DNA from: an uncultured Bacteroidales bacterium
GTDB lineage: Bacteria > Bacteroidota > Bacteroidia > Bacteroidales > Muribaculaceae
Assembly: GCA_947176515.1 (NCBI GenBank)
Contig: CAMWQZ010000072.1
Coordinates: 1-6,377, forward strand
DNA length: 6,377 nucleotides
Direction of reading: 5' to 3'
The notes beneath the pieces were generated by a model. It had not been told where the DNA came from. It made no database searches and saw only the letters and a list, made by a program, of their open reading frames with translations. The position numbers and the translations under genes were made by a program. Positions 1-6,377 of the stretch are shown one piece after another (positions within the stretch are counted from its first letter, which is position 1; each line of letters begins with the position of its first letter).

Positions 1-1406
1 GCAAGATACTCTTCTCGAGCGGCAGCCTCGGCCTCCTCTTTCTCTTTCTTTTTTAGTTCCTCAATAATCTTATTGATAATGTCGAGTTGCTGCTCTGGCG
101 TCATATAACTGAGACGGAGAAGAGAGTCCTGAAGAGTAACGTTCTGAGAATACAAAGCGAGTTCGTCGAGCACATCACTGCGGCGCACGAGCGACGCGTA
201 ATCAGGGAAATTTTTAGGCAGCAAAGGCACAGCCTCGGCATAACATGGCTGCGCGAGTTCATATTCGCCTCGATCAAAGTACAATCCACCAAGTTTGACC
301 TGGGTTATGGCCTTGTCGATACCCGACCGTTTGCTCTTTTCGGCTGCGAGGCGGTAGTTGGCGATGGCCTCGGTGGTGTCACCGCGCGAGAGGTATAGAT
401 TGCCGATGGCATAATATATCTGGTCAAGATACTCCTTGTTGCGGTCATAGTGAGTCATGCGCTTCAGAGCCTTGACCTCGGGAGTAATATCAGCGCCTTC
501 GTAGACTTCGCTCTGCTTGATGCGAGCATTGAATTTAGTGCGGTAGCTTGCCGATGCACCACTGCCTGCCTTTTTGTATGCCTGATAAGCATCGGCCTTG
601 CGTCCAAGGCGTGTGTAGACCTGACCGAGCAAGAAATAAAGGCGTGTGCGCTGCGAACCACTTTCTGCCTTAATCGCACCCAACAAATATGGTATCGCCC
701 CTTCGTAATCATCACTCTTAATCTTCCAGTCTGCCATCGTGAAGTCATAAAGTCCACGAAGCTCTTTGTTAACAAGAGTGTCGGGCTTGATACGCGTCAG
801 AATCATTTCAGCCTCGAACAGCCAGCCCAATGACACATAGCTACGAGCCTGCCACAACTTTGCCTCGGTGACCGTGTTTGGCAGCCATGTGAAATGTCGG
901 CTTATATAAAAGAATGTCGAAGCCGCGCCGAGGAAATCACCATTGAAATACTGGCTGCGCCCCATCATCATCCACGCGTTGTGGAGAAAGGGGTTATACT
1001 CGTCTCGTTTCATCCACTCTTTATACGCCTCGTCGCGACTTTTACCCGACTTTCGAGCCGGCTTTTGCTTGATTGACCGCAACTGGATTGCCTTCTGAGC
1101 CTTCTCGATAGAACGAGTAAAATCGCCAGAAGGTTGTGGGGCAGTCTCGTCGCCTTTAGCCTCAACGGGGTGCATAAAGAGTAAGCGCGAAGAATAATCG
1201 TCCTCGTATTTATCTTCCATGTCGGCGAGCGTCTCCTTATAATGAGTGTCGCCGTTGTAGTAGATGTTGTAACGGGTAATGAACGCAGTGTACTGGCGTC
1301 GAGCAGCAGTATTTTTTTTACCACTACATGCCGAAAACAGTCCTGTCGCGATACAGACGGCAAGTGCAGCAACAACAAACCTCAAAGCCGAACTGCGAAA
1401 AATCAT
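1..1406 (-). CDS. sprE: SprE/PorW-type TPR lipoprotein, 3' end outside window
   Basis: The frame stays open from the ATG at 1406-1404 to the left edge, giving 468 codons of a longer protein. The N-terminus has a basic start, a hydrophobic stretch (about residues 8-24) and a lipobox-like FSAC with Cys27, so it should be an exported lipoprotein. No acidic export signal follows the cysteine, which fits a periplasm-facing anchor. Residues 41-62 (ITRYNIYYNGDTHYKETL) and the LLFMHPVEA stretch near 75-83 resemble the conserved N-terminal region of SprE/PorW. Several TPR-like helical pairs follow, for example at about 142-175, 183-205, 256-281, 329-355 and 368-393. A Lys/Glu/Ala-rich, probably coiled-coil stretch begins near 445 and reaches the edge. 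Known members are type IX secretion accessory lipoproteins needed for gliding or protease secretion. Many gut Bacteroidales lack a full type IX system, so the role here is open. The start overlaps the previous stop by four bases. Family call from memory of the motifs; the TPR lipoprotein call is firmer. Confidence 0.8.
   Translation of the reverse strand, partial: MIFRSSALRFVVAALAVCIATGLFSACSGKKNTAARRQYTAFITRYNIYYNGDTHYKETLADMEDKYEDDYSSRLLFMHPVEAKGDETAPQPSGDFTRSIEKAQKAIQLRSIKQKPARKSGKSRDEAYKEWMKRDEYNPFLHNAWMMMGRSQYFNGDFLGAASTFFYISRHFTWLPNTVTEAKLWQARSYVSLGWLFEAEMILTRIKPDTLVNKELRGLYDFTMADWKIKSDDYEGAIPYLLGAIKAESGSQRTRLYFLLGQVYTRLGRKADAYQAYKKAGSGASASYRTKFNARIKQSEVYEGADITPEVKALKRMTHYDRNKEYLDQIYYAIGNLYLSRGDTTEAIANYRLAAEKSKRSGIDKAITQVKLGGLYFDRGEYELAQPCYAEAVPLLPKNFPDYASLVRRSDVLDELALYSQNVTLQDSLLRLSYMTPEQQLDIINKIIEELKKKEKEEAEAAAREEYL
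1403..1406 (-). other. ATGA stop/start overlap, translational coupling site
   Basis: The TGA stop of the 7TM-HD gene (1405-1403) and the ATG start of the SprE-like gene (1406-1404) share bases. No strong Shine-Dalgarno sequence precedes the ATG. The overlap fixes this start and suggests the two proteins are made from one transcript by coupled translation. Confidence 0.75.
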
Positions 1407-3481
1407 TGCTCGTCACGCGCCGGTTGCGCGGCAATTTTAGGCGCATCAGGATAAACGATGCGCGAATGATAAATAGTCTTCAAGCGCTTGATAAACGCTT
1501 CCTTGATTACGGGAATATCGCGGAACTCCAACGGAGATTCGTCGAACATGCCGTCTGCAATCTGGCCGTCAATAATTTTATTGACAAGGTCTGCAATGGC
1601 CTGAGGCGTATGCTCTTTTAGAGAGCGGCTTGCAGCCTCAACAGCATCTGCCATCATCAGCACCGCAGTCTCACGGCTACGCGGATTGGGGCCAGGGTAT
1701 TGGAAGGGCTTAGGATCAATCTCTTCACCGGGATGCTGCTTACAGTAAGTGTAGTAGAAGTATTTTGCTTTGCCACTACCATGGTGCTCACGGATAAAAT
1801 CTTTAATAACCGACGGCAAGCCGGCTTTATCGGCACGGCGGAGACCGTCGATGACATGATTGACAACGATGCGGCCGCTCTGCTCGGGAGAGAGAGCGTC
1901 GTGAGGATTGACACCATGCTGATTCTCTGTAAAGAAGGCCGGATTGCTAAGTTTGCCGACGTCATGATACATCGCACCGGCACGGACGAGCTTGTCATTG
2001 GCGCCAATACGCTTGGCGGCGTCAGCCGCCAGGTTGCTAACCGAAAGGGAATGCTGGAACGTGCCGGGACACTCGTCATTAAGTCTTATAAGGAGCGGAT
2101 GGTTAGTGTCGGCAAGTTCAACAAGGGTGACATCAGAGATGAAACCAAACATACGTTCGACAGCCGACATAAGAACATAAGCCATCGAGCATAGCGCCGA
2201 GTTAACAAGCAAGTAAGCAATCATGCGCCAAGCGAAACCCTCAAATGTACCATTCATCAGAAGCTCGAGAGCGATATAGGAGAGAAGATAGGCTGCGGCG
2301 ACAAATCCGGCTGTGCGCAGAAGCTGCGAACGCTGGGCGAGGCTACGGAGAGAGTAGACAGCGACCGCTGAGGCAGTGAACTGCAAGAAAATAAATTCGA
2401 GTGGGAAAGATGTGATAGCCGCGCAGATAAGGGTTAGAACGGTCGAAACAAAAAGAGCCGTACGCCCATCGAAGAACACAAGCACAAGTACTGGCACGAT
2501 AGCCATCGGCGCAATGTAAATGCCTGAGCCAACGAAAGTGTTAAGCGTCAACGCTATTAAGAAGAAAACCGTTATTAGTATGATTACAAAGCCAAAAGAC
2601 CTTAGGTTGTCGAAAAGAGGACGGTTATAGTAGTAAATATAACCGCATAAAGTCGAGAGAAGCAACACAACGTAAAGGAACTGACCTCCAAGCATCAGCC
2701 AATCGCTTTTTCCAGCCTTTGTGACACTTGCCTCGACCATGCGTTCGTATGTGCGAAGGTTGGTGAAATCCTGTGGACTGATAATTGTGCCTTTATCAAT
2801 GATGGTCTGTCCTTGCTGTATGACGCCTCGGTCAGCCGTAAGCGTCAGATAATCATAGTCATAATGGCGACGGCTCTCTGCATCATTATAAATAATGTTT
2901 GGTCTGAGTATATCTTGAAGATTAGAGGATGTGAAGTAGTCATGCAGACCCTTGTCAGTAATCGTCGAGTCAAGACGGACATAGATGTCACGTGGAGAAG
3001 TGAAATGAGAGGTAGACATCTCACTGAGCACATTCTTTTCGAGGATTCTGACCTTTGGAAGCTTACCATCGGTTATTTTTTCTCGCGTCTGATAGTCGAC
3101 TACGCCCGAAGAATAAATTTTGCGCAGACGTGCAGCCAAATCATTGCGATAATTATTGCCAACTGTCTGCGGAAGCTCTGCTACGACAGAGTCTATCATG
3201 AGCTGGTTAATCTCGTAGACAGGAACAAAATGAGCCTCAAGCGAATCACGAGCCGCAAGAATGGTAGCAGAATCAGCGTGAATAGGAATGTCAAAGGGAG
3301 CAATCAGCTTGGCATAATTCCATGGACGGTTCTGCTCATATTTATAGTGGCTTGATTCGGGATGAGGATAGAAATAGGTAATAATCAGGGCAGCCGCCAG
3401 ACCTATAAGAAATCTGATGACCACGCCTCGCTTAGTAAGCTTATCTAATATCGGTTTATGTAACTGGGTCTTCATTGTCAT
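1403..3481 (-). CDS. pgpH: 7TM-HD phosphodiesterase, PgpH family (probable c-di-AMP hydrolase)
   Basis: A complete 692-residue membrane protein, close to the usual length of about 700 for PgpH/YqfF proteins. It has one N-terminal membrane segment (about 21-37), a large extracytoplasmic 7TMR-HDED-type region (about 38-258), and a block of roughly seven membrane segments between 262 and 440. A cytoplasmic HD domain follows from about 460. The HD metal ligands are all recognisable: His477 in TFQHSLS, His506-Asp507 in YHDVGK, His542 in NHVIDG, His566-His567 in REHHGSG and Asp612 in MADAVEAASR. The order and spacing match PgpH. Characterised PgpH proteins hydrolyse cyclic-di-AMP to pApA at the inner membrane, and Listeria PgpH is reported to be inhibited by ppGpp. 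The substrate here is inferred from family. The gene begins inside the stop codon of rel, so expression is probably coupled; a second ATG at 3475 is an alternative start that changes only two residues. Confidence 0.9.
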   Translation of the reverse strand: MTMKTQLHKPILDKLTKRGVVIRFLIGLAAALIITYFYPHPESSHYKYEQNRPWNYAKLIAPFDIPIHADSATILAARDSLEAHFVPVYEINQLMIDSVVAELPQTVGNNYRNDLAARLRKIYSSGVVDYQTREKITDGKLPKVRILEKNVLSEMSTSHFTSPRDIYVRLDSTITDKGLHDYFTSSNLQDILRPNIIYNDAESRRHYDYDYLTLTADRGVIQQGQTIIDKGTIISPQDFTNLRTYERMVEASVTKAGKSDWLMLGGQFLYVVLLLSTLCGYIYYYNRPLFDNLRSFGFVIILITVFFLIALTLNTFVGSGIYIAPMAIVPVLVLVFFDGRTALFVSTVLTLICAAITSFPLEFIFLQFTASAVAVYSLRSLAQRSQLLRTAGFVAAAYLLSYIALELLMNGTFEGFAWRMIAYLLVNSALCSMAYVLMSAVERMFGFISDVTLVELADTNHPLLIRLNDECPGTFQHSLSVSNLAADAAKRIGANDKLVRAGAMYHDVGKLSNPAFFTENQHGVNPHDALSPEQSGRIVVNHVIDGLRRADKAGLPSVIKDFIREHHGSGKAKYFYYTYCKQHPGEEIDPKPFQYPGPNPRSRETAVLMMADAVEAASRSLKEHTPQAIADLVNKIIDGQIADGMFDESPLEFRDIPVIKEAFIKRLKTIYHSRIVYPDAPKIAAQPARDEQ

Positions 3482-3483
3482 TA
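3479..3483 (-). other. TAATG stop/start overlap, translational coupling site
   Basis: On the minus strand the rel stop TAA (3483-3481) shares its last base with the ATG (3481-3479) of the 7TM-HD gene. Such TAATG junctions are typical of termination-reinitiation. No Shine-Dalgarno site is evident upstream, which supports coupling over independent initiation. Confidence 0.75.
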
Positions 3484-5724
3484 ATGTATGCGTGCAGCAC
3501 TCTGCACTCCATTTATGCTAAGGACTTTTTCGCAAAGACTTGAGACGATACTGACGTCACCGACTCGCACCCATAGGTCGCAGTTGAAGACTTCGTCGTG
3601 AGCCTCGATGTTGAGTTTTCGGATGTCAATAGCCATGTGGGTAGATATCATCTGGATAAGTTCCTGGAGAATACCGTGACGGTCGATGCCCTCAATGCGG
3701 ACATGAGCGAGAGCCTTCCCCGTAACGCCTTCCCACGAAGTGGCAACAATGCGAGAGCCGAAGCCTGCCTTAAGCACCTGGGCACGCGGACAAGTAAGAG
3801 CATGGACCACCACTTCGCCGTCATCATCAATAAAGCCCATCACTTCGTCGCCGGGAATAGGATAGCAGCACTCGGCAATCTTGAAGTTCGAGCCGTTTTC
3901 GTCGGACCGCAGACGGTAAGTCTCTTTTGTGTTAATTTTAGGTTTCTCAGTCTTTCCTGGCTCTTCATCTGCGGTTTTAGAGGAAGATTTACGGTTGAAT
4001 TTGAGCAACTTTGAGAATAGGCCTTGCGATTCAGCTTGTTTTTTAAGGCTCTTGACAAGGAACTCGCCAAGAACAATTTCTTCGGCGCCTATCTGATAAC
4101 ACAGTTCCTCGCGGTTATCGACATGGAAAACTCCCTGTAACTTACTTATAACCTCATTATTATCAGGAATGTCATGCTGCTGTAGCCATGTAGCGAGCAT
4201 TTCCTTGCCTTTATTGACAACAGGTTGGCGGTTTTTGCGAAGCGCCTGACGCAAACGTGTCTTTGCTTTGGCAGTTGCGAGGAACGACTCCCATTCGGGT
4301 TGAGGATTCTGAGATTTTGAAGTAAGCACCTCGACCTGGTCGCCACTGCTGAGTTTGTGGCTTAGAGGCACAAGTTTATGATTGACCTTACCGGCGATGC
4401 AATGAATGCCAAGCTGACTGTGAAGCGCAAAAGCTACATCGAGCACAGTGGCGCCGGCTGGGAGAGTGAGCAATTCGCCTTTTGGGGTAAAGACAACAAT
4501 TTCAGAAGCAAAAAGATTGAGTTTGAGGGTGTCGAGAAAGTCGATGGCACTCGGTTCGGGATTATCGAGAATGTCTTTGATGGTGCGGAGCCACACATTG
4601 AGTTCAGACTCTTCTTCACCTTCGCCAATCTTATATTTCCAGTGTGCGGCAAAACCTTTCTCAGCAATCTCGTCCATGCGGCGCGAGCGTATCTGAACTT
4701 CAACCCAATTACCGTCGGGCCCCATAACCGTGAGATGAAGAGCCTGATAACCATTTGCCTTAGGCACTGAAATCCAGTCACGGGTACGGTCAGGATGCAG
4801 ACGGTAAATGTCGGTTATCGCTGAGTAAATCGACCAACAGATGGCTTTTTCCTTTGACTGGTCATCGCAATCAAAGACTATGCGCATGGCGTAGAGATCG
4901 TAGACCTCCTTAAAGGGCACATGCTTGGTTTCCATCTTGTTCCAGATGGAGTAAACCGACTTCAAGCGAGCCTTGGCATCGTAGACAAGACCCATTTCGT
5001 CGAGTTTTTGCTTTATCGGGGCAGAAAAGTCGCTATAAACTGCTGCACGGCGCGCCTCACTCTCTCGTATCTGCTCGGAGATGCTGGCATAGGCGGCAGG
5101 ATGTTCGTATTTGAAACTGAGGTCTTCAAGCTCGGTCTTGATGGCAAACAATCCGAGGCGGTGAGCCAAGGGCGCGTAGATATATAATGTTTCACCGGCA
5201 ATTTTATACTGCTTGTTGGGAGCCATAGACCCAAGAGTGCGCATATTGTGGAGGCGGTCTGCCATCTTAATCAGCACAACCCGAATATCCTCACTCATAG
5301 TTAAGAGTAATTTACGGAAATTCTCGGCTTGAAGCGACGCCTTGTCACCAAAAATACCGCCGGAAATCTTTGTCAGGCCTTCGACGAGCTGCGCAATCTT
5401 CTTACCAAAATGCTGCTCAATGTCTTCGACAGTATAATCGGTGTCTTCGACTACGTCATGCAGCAGAGCAGCACAAATAGAGGTAGAGCCAAGCCCGATT
5501 TCCTGACTCGCAATTTTCGCAACTGCAATAGGATGAAGGATATAAGGCTCGCCCGAACGTCGGCGGATGCCCTTGTGGGCCTCTTTAGCAAAACGATAAG
5601 CACGCTCGATTATCTCAACTTTTTTACGGTGATTGCTTTTGAGATAACCATCAAGAACTTCGCGGAACGCGTCATCAATCATGCGATCCTCTTCTTCGGG
5701 TGTCATAGCCGGTTTCGATTCCAT
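3481..5724 (-). CDS. rel: Bifunctional (p)ppGpp synthetase/hydrolase, Rel/SpoT (RSH) family
   Basis: From the ATG at 5724 this is a 747-residue, full-length RSH protein that makes and degrades (p)ppGpp, the stringent-response alarmone. The N-terminal HD hydrolase domain keeps His50, His64, His89-Asp90, Glu93-Asp94 and Asp156/Asn160 (ADRLHN). The synthetase domain keeps Arg253 and Lys255, Asp276, Arg281, Asp316, the KANGYQALH motif (322-330), and Glu342/Gln344/Arg346 in VEVQIR followed by AEKGFAAHW. Both activities should therefore be present. A TGS domain (about 407-467) and a helical region follow. Next comes a basic, low-complexity linker (about 565-605), then a conserved-cysteine domain with Cys619-Cys620, His641 and Cys645, and a C-terminal ACT domain (about 671-745) for ribosome and ligand sensing. 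A longer frame begins at a TTG at 5763. I prefer the ATG because the TTG lies inside a likely promoter and the family N-terminus usually starts shortly before the TPEEE-like segment. It is the first gene of a tightly packed three-gene operon. Confidence 0.95.
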   Translation of the reverse strand: MESKPAMTPEEEDRMIDDAFREVLDGYLKSNHRKKVEIIERAYRFAKEAHKGIRRRSGEPYILHPIAVAKIASQEIGLGSTSICAALLHDVVEDTDYTVEDIEQHFGKKIAQLVEGLTKISGGIFGDKASLQAENFRKLLLTMSEDIRVVLIKMADRLHNMRTLGSMAPNKQYKIAGETLYIYAPLAHRLGLFAIKTELEDLSFKYEHPAAYASISEQIRESEARRAAVYSDFSAPIKQKLDEMGLVYDAKARLKSVYSIWNKMETKHVPFKEVYDLYAMRIVFDCDDQSKEKAICWSIYSAITDIYRLHPDRTRDWISVPKANGYQALHLTVMGPDGNWVEVQIRSRRMDEIAEKGFAAHWKYKIGEGEEESELNVWLRTIKDILDNPEPSAIDFLDTLKLNLFASEIVVFTPKGELLTLPAGATVLDVAFALHSQLGIHCIAGKVNHKLVPLSHKLSSGDQVEVLTSKSQNPQPEWESFLATAKAKTRLRQALRKNRQPVVNKGKEMLATWLQQHDIPDNNEVISKLQGVFHVDNREELCYQIGAEEIVLGEFLVKSLKKQAESQGLFSKLLKFNRKSSSKTADEEPGKTEKPKINTKETYRLRSDENGSNFKIAECCYPIPGDEVMGFIDDDGEVVVHALTCPRAQVLKAGFGSRIVATSWEGVTGKALAHVRIEGIDRHGILQELIQMISTHMAIDIRKLNIEAHDEVFNCDLWVRVGDVSIVSSLCEKVLSINGVQSAARIH

Positions 5725-5760
5725 AGCGATGCGGATTAGAGCTGATTCTGCTTTAAAATA

Positions 5761-5792
5761 CAAATTTATGATTTCCGCGCGAAATTTCCAAA
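5761..5792 (-). promoter_or_regulatory. Bacteroidetes-type promoter for the rel operon
   Basis: On the minus strand TTTG (5792-5789) is followed after 20 bases by TAAATTTG (5768-5761). This fits the Bacteroidetes primary sigma factor consensus TTTG-N19-21-TAnnTTTG. Transcription would start around 5752-5757, leaving a leader of about 30 bases before the ATG at 5724. The last three bases of the downstream box are the TTG that opens the longest rel frame, so that TTG would not be on this transcript. Pattern match only. Confidence 0.6.
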
Positions 5793-5812
5793 AAAAGATT
5801 AAATCGTAATAG

Positions 5813-5820
5813 CAAAGATA
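5813..5820 (-). promoter_or_regulatory. Second candidate -7 box (TATCTTTG) upstream of rel
   Basis: TATCTTTG is a strong match to the Bacteroidetes TAnnTTTG element and reads toward rel. No TTTG lies at the expected distance upstream; that stretch is the loop and left arm of a terminator-like hairpin. If used, transcription would start near 5805 and give a leader of about 80 bases, and the TTG at 5763 would then be transcribed. Lower confidence than the promoter just downstream. Confidence 0.4.
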
Positions 5821-5822
5821 GG

Positions 5823-5856
5823 AAAAAACTATCGGAATGGCTTGTAAGACAATAGT
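5823..5856 (-). terminator. Weak intrinsic-terminator-like hairpin after the PqqD gene
   Basis: Two bases after the PqqD stop codon, ACTATTG (5856-5850) can pair with CGATAGT (5834-5828) across a 15-base loop. The stem has seven pairs including one G-U, and five further T follow on the transcript strand. Position and T-run suit a Rho-independent terminator, but the stem is AT-rich and the loop long, so termination may be leaky. Confidence 0.4.
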
Positions 5857-5857
5857 A

Positions 5858-6127
5858 TCACCCGGCTATTATTCCTGCTTGCATCCATTTGTCGATTAAT
5901 TCGCATGCATCTTTATGAGCAGTCTCATTATCAACTTCGTAGCGAGCAACGAGAAAAGACGCAATTGTCTCTGCATCGAAATCATCACCTTGAAGAGACT
6001 CCCAAATATAAGCCGCAGAGCTATTGAGCGAAACGAGACAGTCGAAGTCAACGAGTTCGAGGCTTTCGGCCACAATCACCGCCTCATCGCCGAGATGGCG
6101 CAAAACAAATCCTTTTTTCTTTTTCAT
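5858..6127 (-). CDS. PqqD-family small protein (RRE-like peptide-binding fold)
   Basis: An 89-residue acidic protein with a Lys-rich N-terminus (MKKKKGFVLR). It matches the PqqD family along its length. An N-terminal beta region (about 6-32) is followed by the core signature LNSSAAYIWESLQG (34-47) with Trp42, and by a helical C-terminal half ending in a WMQAGII segment. PqqD is the peptide chaperone of pyrroloquinoline quinone biosynthesis, and the same fold serves as the RiPP recognition element that binds leader peptides for modifying enzymes. In Bacteroidetes such stand-alone proteins occur widely without PQQ genes, so true PQQ synthesis is not implied. The protein should be cytoplasmic. 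It starts two bases after the stop of the S26 peptidase gene, with an A-rich start region and no Shine-Dalgarno, so the two are probably one operon. No substrate peptide gene is visible in the window. Family call is good; the partner is unknown. Confidence 0.8.
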   Translation of the reverse strand: MKKKKGFVLRHLGDEAVIVAESLELVDFDCLVSLNSSAAYIWESLQGDDFDAETIASFLVARYEVDNETAHKDACELIDKWMQAGIIAG

Positions 6128-6129
6128 TT

Positions 6130-6377
6130 TTAATTCTTAAAAAAACAGCGTAGACGCCACATAATTCGTCGAAGCGGCAAGAGCCATCTCCACAACCGAG
6201 CCGCAACGCGAGATTTAAAATTAATCAAACTATGCTCTCGGCCTTTACGGACAAGCGACACAGCCAGCGCACAAATATCATTGCGTAAACAGGTCTCCAC
6301 TTTATAAAGATTGGCGTCACCTGCCATTTGCACATTATCGCCGTCGACATGAATGACACGATGCACAACATATTGAC
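6130..6377 (-). CDS. S24/S26-family, SipW/Sec11-like peptidase, 5' end outside window
   Basis: The frame is open at the right edge, so only the C-terminal 82 complete codons are seen. The segment begins QYVVHRVIHVDGDN and continues to MAGDANLYKVE. HRV and GDAN are hallmarks of SipW/Sec11-type signal peptidases, where the His of HRV is the catalytic base and the Asp of GDAN is a further conserved active-site residue. The His codon is at 6363-6361 and the Asp codon at 6318-6316. The catalytic Ser (usually GxSMxP) and any N-terminal membrane segment would lie outside the window. The C-terminus is unusually rich in Arg and Trp (RLWRWLLPLRRIMWRLR) and could be an amphipathic membrane-binding helix. 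A GTG at 6366 would give a 78-residue frame, but it falls inside the conserved motif and is not a credible start. It lies two bases upstream of the PqqD gene, which suggests they act on the same peptide or protein. Confidence 0.75.
   Translation of the reverse strand, partial: QYVVHRVIHVDGDNVQMAGDANLYKVETCLRNDICALAVSLVRKGREHSLINFKSRVAARLWRWLLPLRRIMWRLRCFFKN

Noticed and set aside
450..833. Plus-strand open frame of 127 codons.
   Set aside because: It is antisense to the TPR region of the SprE-like gene, whose frame is continuous and recognisable here.
1010..1378. Minus-strand frame of 122 codons, Arg/Leu/Ser-rich.
   Set aside because: It overlaps the SprE-like gene in another frame; the lipoprotein frame has a signal peptide, lipobox and TPR motifs, and this one has nothing recognisable.
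1700..2194. Plus-strand open frame of 164 codons.
   Set aside because: It lies wholly opposite the HD domain of the 7TM-HD gene, resembles no family I know, and is best explained as a shadow of conserved minus-strand codons.
2813..3355. Plus-strand open frame of 180 codons.
   Set aside because: It is antisense to the extracytoplasmic region of the 7TM-HD gene, with no promoter-like box or recognisable domain.
5858..6127. Genuine PQQ biosynthesis gene pqqD.
   Set aside because: No other pqq gene is visible and Bacteroidetes PqqD-like proteins commonly occur without PQQ pathways; the family name is kept without the pathway claim.
5915..6133. Plus-strand 72-codon frame considered as a RiPP precursor for the PqqD-like protein.
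   Set aside because: It is exactly antisense to the PqqD gene, lacks a leader-core layout or cleavage motif, and has no promoter I can see.
6130..6366. Independent 78-residue protein starting at GTG 6366.
   Set aside because: The frame is open to the window edge and the GTG is the Val of a conserved VHRVI motif, so this is the C-terminal part of a longer peptidase.

Overview
The window looks like the chromosome of a member of the Bacteroidales (Bacteroidetes), possibly a gut Muribaculaceae or Bacteroides relative. This rests on the protein families (a SprE/PorW-type lipoprotein and Bacteroidetes-type Rel and 7TM-HD proteins), on TAnnTTTG-type promoter boxes, and on the lack of Shine-Dalgarno sites before the starts. 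Every gene I can support is on the minus strand, so the text reads from the right edge to the left. I recognise no RNA gene, CRISPR array, insertion sequence or repeat array.

Right edge (6377 to 5858): the C-terminal part of an S24/S26-family, SipW/Sec11-like peptidase is cut by the window edge. Two bases after its stop codon comes a complete 89-residue PqqD-family protein, a fold known as a RiPP recognition element or peptide chaperone. The pair looks like the tail of a peptide-modification or peptide-export cassette whose other genes lie outside the window.

Intergenic region (5857 to 5725): this short non-coding gap holds a weak terminator-like hairpin for the PqqD cassette and one or two Bacteroidetes-type promoters firing leftward. 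The better promoter, TTTG-N20-TAAATTTG, overlaps the TTG that would give the longest reading frame of the next gene. The ATG at 5724 is therefore the more credible start.

Operon (5724 to the left edge): three genes are packed with overlapping stop and start codons. First is a bifunctional (p)ppGpp synthetase/hydrolase of the Rel/SpoT family with HD, synthetase, TGS, conserved-cysteine and ACT domains, and with the key residues of both active sites present. It is joined by TAATG to a 7TM-HD protein of the PgpH family, probably a cyclic-di-AMP phosphodiesterase with a large extracytoplasmic sensor domain. That gene is joined by ATGA to a TPR lipoprotein of the SprE/PorW family, an accessory factor of the type IX secretion system, which runs off the left edge.

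The most interesting features are the tight coupling of two nucleotide second-messenger enzymes to an envelope or secretion lipoprotein, and the PqqD plus S26 peptidase pair at the edge. The families themselves are known. I see no clear evidence inside the window of a wholly new system.
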